Assembly (NCBI GenBank): GCA_037953625.1
Contig: CM075649.1
Coordinates: 118,479,290 to 118,543,289 of the forward strand
Origin: Crotalaria pallida
Lineage: Eukaryota; Streptophyta; Magnoliopsida; Fabales; Fabaceae
Direction of reading: 5' to 3'
DNA: 64,000 nucleotides
This document shows, one piece after another, positions 58,087 to 64,000 of this stretch. The notes under the pieces are model-generated. The model was not told the DNA's origin. It worked only from the letters and a program-made list of their open reading frames with translations, and made no database searches. A program made the position numbers and the translations under genes. Every line of letters starts with the position of its first letter. Position 1 is the first letter of the stretch.

Positions 58087-59146
58087 CTCAACACAGCCAT
58101 AGAGCATGGATTGGTCTCCAAACCAAAGTTCCTATTCAAACTAAGCCCTTAGAGCCTCTTGGTGGCTCTCTAACACAATTAATGGAATTTAAACTCTATC
58201 TAGTGTAAGAAATTACTTCCCCTTACCTCTCAGACGTTTTCTAACCAAGAATTGACCAGAAAAAGGCTCCACAACTCTCAGACCAACTTCAAGCACCACA
58301 TGCAGAGCATTTTGAGTGCAACACCAAAGTGGAATTGGTTTACATATGAAACAGAGAATAAAATTGGGGAAATTAGATTTTCTAAACTCTATGCAACATA
58401 ATCTAACTAAGGAAACCGAATTTGAGACTCAAGGATTCATGAGCTTACCAGAAATCAAACCCAAAGTAAGCTCCAGAAACAATTTTGACAGCACGAGCTC
58501 CAACTTCCAGCCCTTGAATCTTCCACTACACTCACTCAATCCTCACGATTTTACTTTCTATACAAAGCTCAAGATGTAAGCTTTGTATTCATGTATCATT
58601 TGTGTTTTGAATCTAAACAGAGAATGAGAATCGAAGAGAATGAATTCGGAACCCTAACTTCAACAACTATAGCAAGATTGAGCAAAATTCTCAACTAAGA
58701 GATGTTGATGAGCTTATATAGGAATAGAGAGAGCTCATGCACGTCGACACGCCACCGATGGCGTTGGCAAGAAGGTGTTTTCGTGGCAGGAAGAGGAAAT
58801 CGTTCATGGTGACTCACCAAACGCACTCACTCGTGCAACTCTGTCCAGAATACTCGAGTTTTCCGAGAAATACTCGAGTATTTTGCCCCATTTTTGAAAA
58901 ATAATTATTTTATTTACTTTCCCTCCAAAACCTTTCCTATAATTGCTTCTAGGTCCCAACCCAGGGACTAATATGCAAAACATTTATTTTATGCATTATA
59001 ATATTTATTAAATAATTTCACACACTTAAACTAGTTACATGAATACGTATTTTAATCAAGGATTAATATAACAATCATTAATTATAATTCAATTATAATT
59101 AACAATTCATTAATCGGGGATTAAAATTTTGGGGTGTTACAGAAAT

Positions 59147-59831
59147 CCTATTGCCATTTAGACTTCATCCTTGATCATCTCGTTTCTTAATTAGGGTGTA
59201 AGGCAATCCTAATCCTCAGATTTTCCTCCAAAATCCTCTAAGGACCGGTAACATACGCCTCTTTTTCTCCTGGTGACTCCCCAATTTCGATCCAAATTAT
59301 AACTATCTCACGGTGATCTTACAACCTTTACCAACTTAGACTATTTCTCCTTCCTCAATCACTCAAACCTTGAACTATTTGGGGTAACTATGGCACTTCC
59401 AATTCCACAATTCGGACTAAAGGTCTTAGATAGGTTTGGTATGGCTACAATTTGATAGAGGTTCATGAAGGAAAAAGTTCGAATCTTCACAAAATTGCTT
59501 TGTTGAAACAATTCAACAAGCACAAAATTTCAGGTAAGATATACTACATCCTCAAGGACACTAATTAACTATCCATATGGAAGAGGGTTTGCTAAGGTCA
59601 ACAATCCTAAGTTTAATAATTACTAATGCAACATCGGGGTATAGGGTCCTAATTGCAGGGTCCATTCATGGTCTATTCTTATAGAGCCAAAAGGTTTCTT
59701 ATACTAATGCGGTCAGGGCTAAGCTACAAACTAATCCTTGTCCTATGCTCCTATTTTATACTAACAAACATTTAGAGTCACACAAACAAAGCATGTAAGC
59801 CCATGCTTAAGGCCACTAAGGATTACCATCA
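59147..59831 (-). mobile_element. Interior of D, right part
   Basis: About 685 nt from the solo LTR's TSD to the primer-binding site, the 5'-proximal interior of D. No frame or motif on either strand; resembles the P/Q interiors in base composition. Confidence 0.7.
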
Positions 59832-59843
59832 GCTCTGATACCA
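59832..59843 (-). other. Primer-binding site, initiator tRNA-Met (element D)
   Basis: Minus strand TGGTATCAGAGC, 3 nt after D's 5' LTR. Confidence 0.93.
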
Positions 59844-60233
59844 TTCTGTAACAGCCCGATTTTCGTAACTTAAAAATAACCAACTTTATTTCATTTAAGT
59901 TGTAAAAGTGAGGCCAAATTTTTTTTTTGTAAAACATTGTCGAAGTGTTTGCAAACATTATTGGAGAGTGCTTAACATTCTCCAACACTTTCTTTGAAAA
60001 TCGAGTTGTTACTAAGATCAAAACCTATTCATTAGGGTTTCCAAAAACATTCATCGAGGAAAATGGTTTGGTTCTAATTCAAAAGTAGTTACATGCATTA
60101 CATCAAAAGAGACATTAAACATTCTTTGCAAAGTAGGGCACGTTCCAAAAATGAGATGGGTCACACAATTGGTTCATCACTTTGGTAATCCTTAACTCAA
60201 GGCGCTCATAAAACCTAACTACTCACACTATTC

Positions 60234-60647
60234 TTAAACTCTCCTATTAAAAGCAAGGGGGTGTAGCTCCTTCTCCTTCTTACGTCCTCTCCTCGCTCTC
60301 GAAGATGATGTCGCCTTTGTGGTTGTCCCTTCATTATCATTGGACTCCAGCAGCCCTCCACATGGGGTATTAAAGTTCCCCCGCTGCTCATATCGTGCCT
60401 TCTCCTCGAAGTTATTGAATCCTCGTACGTTGACGCGTCCTAAGTATGGCTCTAGATTAACTCCACTTAGTTGGTGCTCCAGATCTTGGATCACGATCTC
60501 CGTGTAGCCGATCCACGCCCAGCCGCTTGGGGTGTGCTTCCAACCTCTTCCGTACTTACTCCACATGTTGACATCCATACAATACTCCATCTGCCCGTTG
60601 AGATACCAGCAGCACCGATATGCCAACGAACAGGAGAGAGTAAGCAT
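60234..60647 (-). CDS. LTR open frame of D, 5' LTR copy (137 codons, unknown)
   Basis: Same frame as 30860-31273; I see only a handful of residue changes (WSKYG for WNMYG, GFNNF for GYNHF, FNRRV for FSRRV). Lies 387 nt before the LTR 3' end, upstream of the primer-binding site, and would be in the leader of the full element RNA. Function unknown. Confidence 0.4.
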   Translation of the reverse strand: MLTLSCSLAYRCCWYLNGQMEYCMDVNMWSKYGRGWKHTPSGWAWIGYTEIVIQDLEHQLSGVNLEPYLGRVNVRGFNNFEEKARYEQRGNFNTPCGGLLESNDNEGTTTKATSSSRARRGRKKEKELHPLAFNRRV

Positions 60648-60989
60648 TCCGAACGACGAATCATCGACGGTGTGGAATTACAATAGGCGAGATATCAAGA
60701 CAATACAAACAACACACACAACACACATACAACATAACAATCAAGCATATTATCGTTACCCTCATCTTTTCAAACTTAATTTCATTTCACATTCTTTCTT
60801 TCTTAATCTCTTTTCTTCTCATACTCAAAATCTCTTCTGGTCCCATCTTCTCAATGCACATCTTTCTTTGATTTGGGGACTTATAAAATATTATCAGCAT
60901 AATCATTTCGTACTCGGCTATCACTCACGTCTACATCTCCTCGGTCATCCACCCAACCTAGTCGGAAGCAAACAGGAGTACAGGACCTT

Positions 60990-61330
60990 TACCATGCGGG
61001 CACGACAGCTGTCACACATCAAATGGTCCCAGACCAGGAGGACTCTGCCTCAATAAATATTCACAATAAACATGGCACACTGCCTCGCAGTGGCAAACAA
61101 GATGCCCCACTCCAGTCCCTCTCACTGTTCTCGATTTTCAATCTAGGGGGCGACAGTATGTTTCTAGTGGGCCCGCAGAACTTGCCACGACATTAGACCC
61201 AGTCCCCACCACGTTAGTGCGCCACTTGTGGAGTTCGTTCTGCCTAGAAACATACTCTAGACTTCTTGACGTTTCACCGTCATCGTCCTCCCCTAATGCA
61301 ATCTCATACTAAGTATCCGCAGATACTTAT
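60990..61330 (-). promoter_or_regulatory. Hairpin cluster, D 5' LTR
   Basis: Same inverted repeats as 31620-31956; the first is altered (CATGCGGGCACG), while TAAGTATC-CGCA-GATACTTA is 8 bp perfect here. Confidence 0.55.
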
Positions 61331-61569
61331 CGTTTCTTCCTCTCCACTACTTCGCACTCTCATAACTCACCGCGCATGTCTTTTAGTCTTTTTAATTATC
61401 CTAAGGTCGGCCCGTCCTTCGTGCAACCCTTCAACGAGTCCCGACCACTAACTTTGCACAAACTTTCTCTCATCATTTCTCACATAGCACAGAGCTGAGG
61501 TCACATCACAATCTCAAGTCTCATTTCTCAAATCTTCTCAACATACTCCATCTCTCACAATCATCTCAT

Positions 61570-62020
61570 TCCACAGTCTTTTCTGAAAACAATTTTTTTT
61601 AAACTATCTCAGAACACCTCTTTCATGAACTTTTACAAAACCTCATTTCACAAAGTTTCTGAAATCTCTTTTCACATCCTTCCACAAAACTTCTTTTCTA
61701 AACTTCTTTGAAAACACGTTTTATAACATTTCTCAGAACCTTTGTTCAAAACATTTTCAAAAGAATTCCTTTTTACCAACCTTTTCTTAAAATTTTCTTT
61801 TCACCATTTTCCACAAAATTTCTTTTCCAAAAATCTTTTCAAAAAGTTTTTCTCAAAAACCTTTTTAAAAACTGCTTTTCAAAACCTTTTACAAAAATCG
61901 CATTGTTGCTGGGCACTAGTGGAGGAGCAAGCTCAACTCAACACCAGTCCCAGACTAAAACCATGCTGAGTGCTAATGGAGGAGCAAGCTCGACTCGACA
62001 CTAGTTCCCAGTCTAAAACC
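61570..62020 (-). repeat. Degenerate TTTTC/CAAAA array and duplicated motif, D 5' LTR
   Basis: Copy of 44030-44480. Confidence 0.65.
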
Positions 62021-62458
62021 AAAAACAAAGGAGCCCAGCTCCATTAAGATCACATCCCATTCCATAATCGACATCACATTTCTCATCAATATCACTCTTC
62101 CCAGCTCTGGCTCGAACTCATCACTGTCATTCACTTTTTCCCCCAAATCTCAATTCTTTATCTCTTCTCTCTTCCTCATCATTCTTTTCTCATCATACCT
62201 TTACTTTCAATCATATTACTCTCACAACTCATTCTTTTCCTTTTTATTTCTTTATTCAGGACGTAACAGACGTCCATCGGGGGGGTTACTTTCTTTAATC
62301 AACAGTAACTAATATTGATAAATATAATTAAAGTAATAAACATAACATACTACCGGTCACACCAGCATCACACAACAATATGTGGTCATAGTCACCTTCG
62401 TATAAGTGGCCACACAATCAAACAATTGCCACTTATATTACTGACTCCTGACCACCAA

Positions 62459-62538
62459 GTTCCGATCTTTGAGATGATACGGAACGTCCCAATATATCAC
62501 CTAACTACCACGGTGTCTTAGGAAGGCTTCTCTCTCAC
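62459..62538 (-). promoter_or_regulatory. Donor-like site and stem-loop, D 5' LTR
   Basis: Minus strand CCAG|GTGAGAGAG with GT at 62538-62537; GTTCCG/CGGAAC arms at 62459-62464 and 62480-62485. Confidence 0.55.
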
Positions 62539-64000
62539 CTGGACGGACGATAATCCACACGATACGCTCCTCGGCTTCCACTGCGACGTTTGTAACTGCT
62601 CCCCGATTGTTACTGGAACTCAAATAATTTCTCTTATTAAAATTTGGTCTTACTGAATTATTTAGAAAACAAAACACCCTTATCAAAATTTCTTTAGCCA
62701 CATACTTGTTTAATAAATCATGAATAGTCTCTTGTCCTTTAAAAGGCCACATTTATCTTAAGGTTTTCTTATAAAAATCATTTGTTAGATAGAAAACCAT
62801 GGGTTTCAGAAACCATTTGAAAATCTTTTCAAAACAATTCTTTTCAATTAATTAAATCATTTCATTCATTTTACTTCCTTCAAAAGCCGAATTAAATAAA
62901 AAGAAAATAACACAAGGGATTGAATCAAAACCTTTTTGGAACATTAAACTCTCACACACAAACAAATATAACATCATAAGCCATTCATAATTCATGCACA
63001 TAAGACAAGAATCAAACACATGCACCTAATTTCTATACATGGCCGAATCTCCTCCTACATGGGTCAAGGTTTATTATTCAAATCTATTGATTATTAACAC
63101 CTGCACCTATGACACATACATTATCCTACTTTAAACATCACAAATTTAACAACGATTAAAGAAAAGAACACACTTACTTAGAATCATGCTAATCATCATA
63201 TATCCCAACACACAAGGAAAATCAATTTAATCCCTTTACTTTTCACATCAGGACCGAATGGAATCAAAAAAGGGAAATCACTCAATATAATTATCCAATC
63301 AACTTCATTTATACAAAGTTAATTCAAATAATGACACAAATAAAATAGCCTGAATGGAGTTTGTTTCTAAACCGAATGGGATGAAAAATTTTACTTTTAA
63401 GTTTGAATTCAAGAGATTTAAGTCCCAAAGGTTTTGAAATCCCTAATTCTAATAATAAAACACACTTGCAAAATAACTTAAACTATCTTAATCACTTACA
63501 AGCACAAGACCGTGAGCTTCACATAAAAATTTTGTCAAACAAGATTGAATTTCACAAAACAACAAAACCAAGAGACATATCACGATTTTTTACCTTTTAA
63601 AATTTTCATGAATGTACTCACAATTCTTTGATCATATGAATCTCTTCATGCATGCACTTGAAAATCTCTAGATGAAATATTTTCAACATGCATGAAAGGA
63701 AAATGAGGATCTAGCATGGTTTCCTAGACTTGACCGAATAAGTACAAGATATTGCAAATTATTTTCTCATGCAAAGAACAAGGTTTAAGATCAAATCATA
63801 CAAGACTTTAAAAGCATCATCTTATTTTTCAAGCCATCACCGAATCATCGTCATCATCATCATCATCATACATAAGACCTTAGTTTTAAATTCTTTTTAT
63901 ACAAAAATTATTTCTAAAACTTGTTAGGTTTATTCCCCTTTGAAAACCGTAACATGCACATGAAGGAAATCAAGACTTTGCATCCAAAACAAACATACAA

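Larger units (their letters stand above)
48372..59141 (-). mobile_element. Solo C-family LTR (about 3.6 kb net), split by element E
   Basis: Plus strand TGTGACACCC at 48372 and GGGGTGTTACA ending 59141, with TSD GAAAT at 48367-48371 and 59142-59146. Removing E and its TSD copy leaves about 3595 bp. No primer-binding site or PPT beside it: a solo LTR. Contains the frame copy 49110-49580, hairpins about 49810-50060, palindrome array 50312-50643 and 58849-58883, a donor (GT 58448-58447) and TATATAA (58714-58720, minus). E interrupts the inferred intron. Confidence 0.92.
30473..64000 (-). mobile_element. Giant-LTR non-autonomous element D (runs out of the window)
   Basis: 3' LTR 30473-47884 (5601 bp net), interior 47885-59846 (about 1.19 kb net) and 5' LTR from 59847. 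PPT at 47885 and iMet primer-binding site at 59832-59843 fix the minus orientation. The interior has no retroviral protein motif. LTRs are almost identical where both are visible (59847-64000 against 30473-31980 plus 43792-46440). Hosts Tekay element C and a solo C LTR. Its mobility must depend on proteins from another element; its PBS and terminal sequence match those of the Tekay-like element. Confidence 0.88.
59847..64000 (-). repeat. 5' LTR of element D (continues beyond the window)
   Basis: Starts TGTAACAGCCCG. 4154 of the expected 5600 bp are present. Nearly identical to the 3' LTR; one visible difference is a longer CAT microsatellite near 63850. Positions 62750-64000 are AT-rich with no feature beyond that microsatellite. 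Confidence 0.92.

Overview
The window is repeat-dense nuclear DNA of a flowering plant, probably a dicot; I cannot name the genus. There is no rRNA, no tRNA gene and no recognisable host protein-coding gene. Nearly all 64 kb is accounted for by LTR retrotransposons inserted into one another. Boundaries rest on TG...CA-type termini, 5-bp target-site duplications (TSDs), primer-binding sites (PBS) and polypurine tracts (PPT).

Layout. 1-1658: end of an Athila-like Gypsy element (minus; gag start, tRNA-Asp PBS, short LTR). 1659-4218: LTR fragment R (plus). 4219-13404: two related non-coding elements, P and Q, fused head to tail (LTR 4219-9906, internal, LTR remnant, internal). 13405-30472: the long LTR of Q (plus), interrupted by a 5.6-kb solo LTR S (15136-26581, TSD TCCTT) that itself holds a Copia gag-only element (16670-22517, TSD ATCTT), and by a diverged LTR fragment C' (26926-29031) flanked by a 99-bp duplication. 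30473-64000+: a giant-LTR non-autonomous element D (minus). Its 3' LTR contains a full-length Tekay-like Gypsy element C (31981-43786, TSD ACTTC). Its roughly 1.2-kb internal region contains a solo C LTR (48372-59141, TSD GAAAT), which in turn holds an opposite-strand, internally deleted C-type element E (50917-58086, TSD CTCAA). D's 5' LTR starts at 59847 and leaves the window.

Main result. The LTRs look like small spliced genes. In the C family (LTR about 3.55 kb) I see, in order: a TATA-like box, a non-coding first exon, a 5' splice site (CTG|GTAAGC), a 1.65-1.7 kb intron holding an array of CG-centred palindromes and a cluster of hairpins, a branch-point/pyrimidine/AG 3' splice site, and an open frame of about 156 codons. 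The diverged copy C' keeps the frame open, and in its first 70 codons it differs from C by 27 synonymous against 14 replacement codons with no gap. That indicates selection on a protein encoded inside an LTR. The non-coding giant-LTR families (R, P, S, D) have a parallel plan: a conserved donor (AG|GTGAGAGA), a hairpin with conserved loop and covarying arms, a hairpin cluster, and a small basic/acidic frame near the LTR 3' end. I know of no description of this module.

The polyproteins are decayed (Tekay: at least four in-frame stops and a protease D-L-G) or truncated (Copia gag only; E gag only), so current mobility would rely on other copies.
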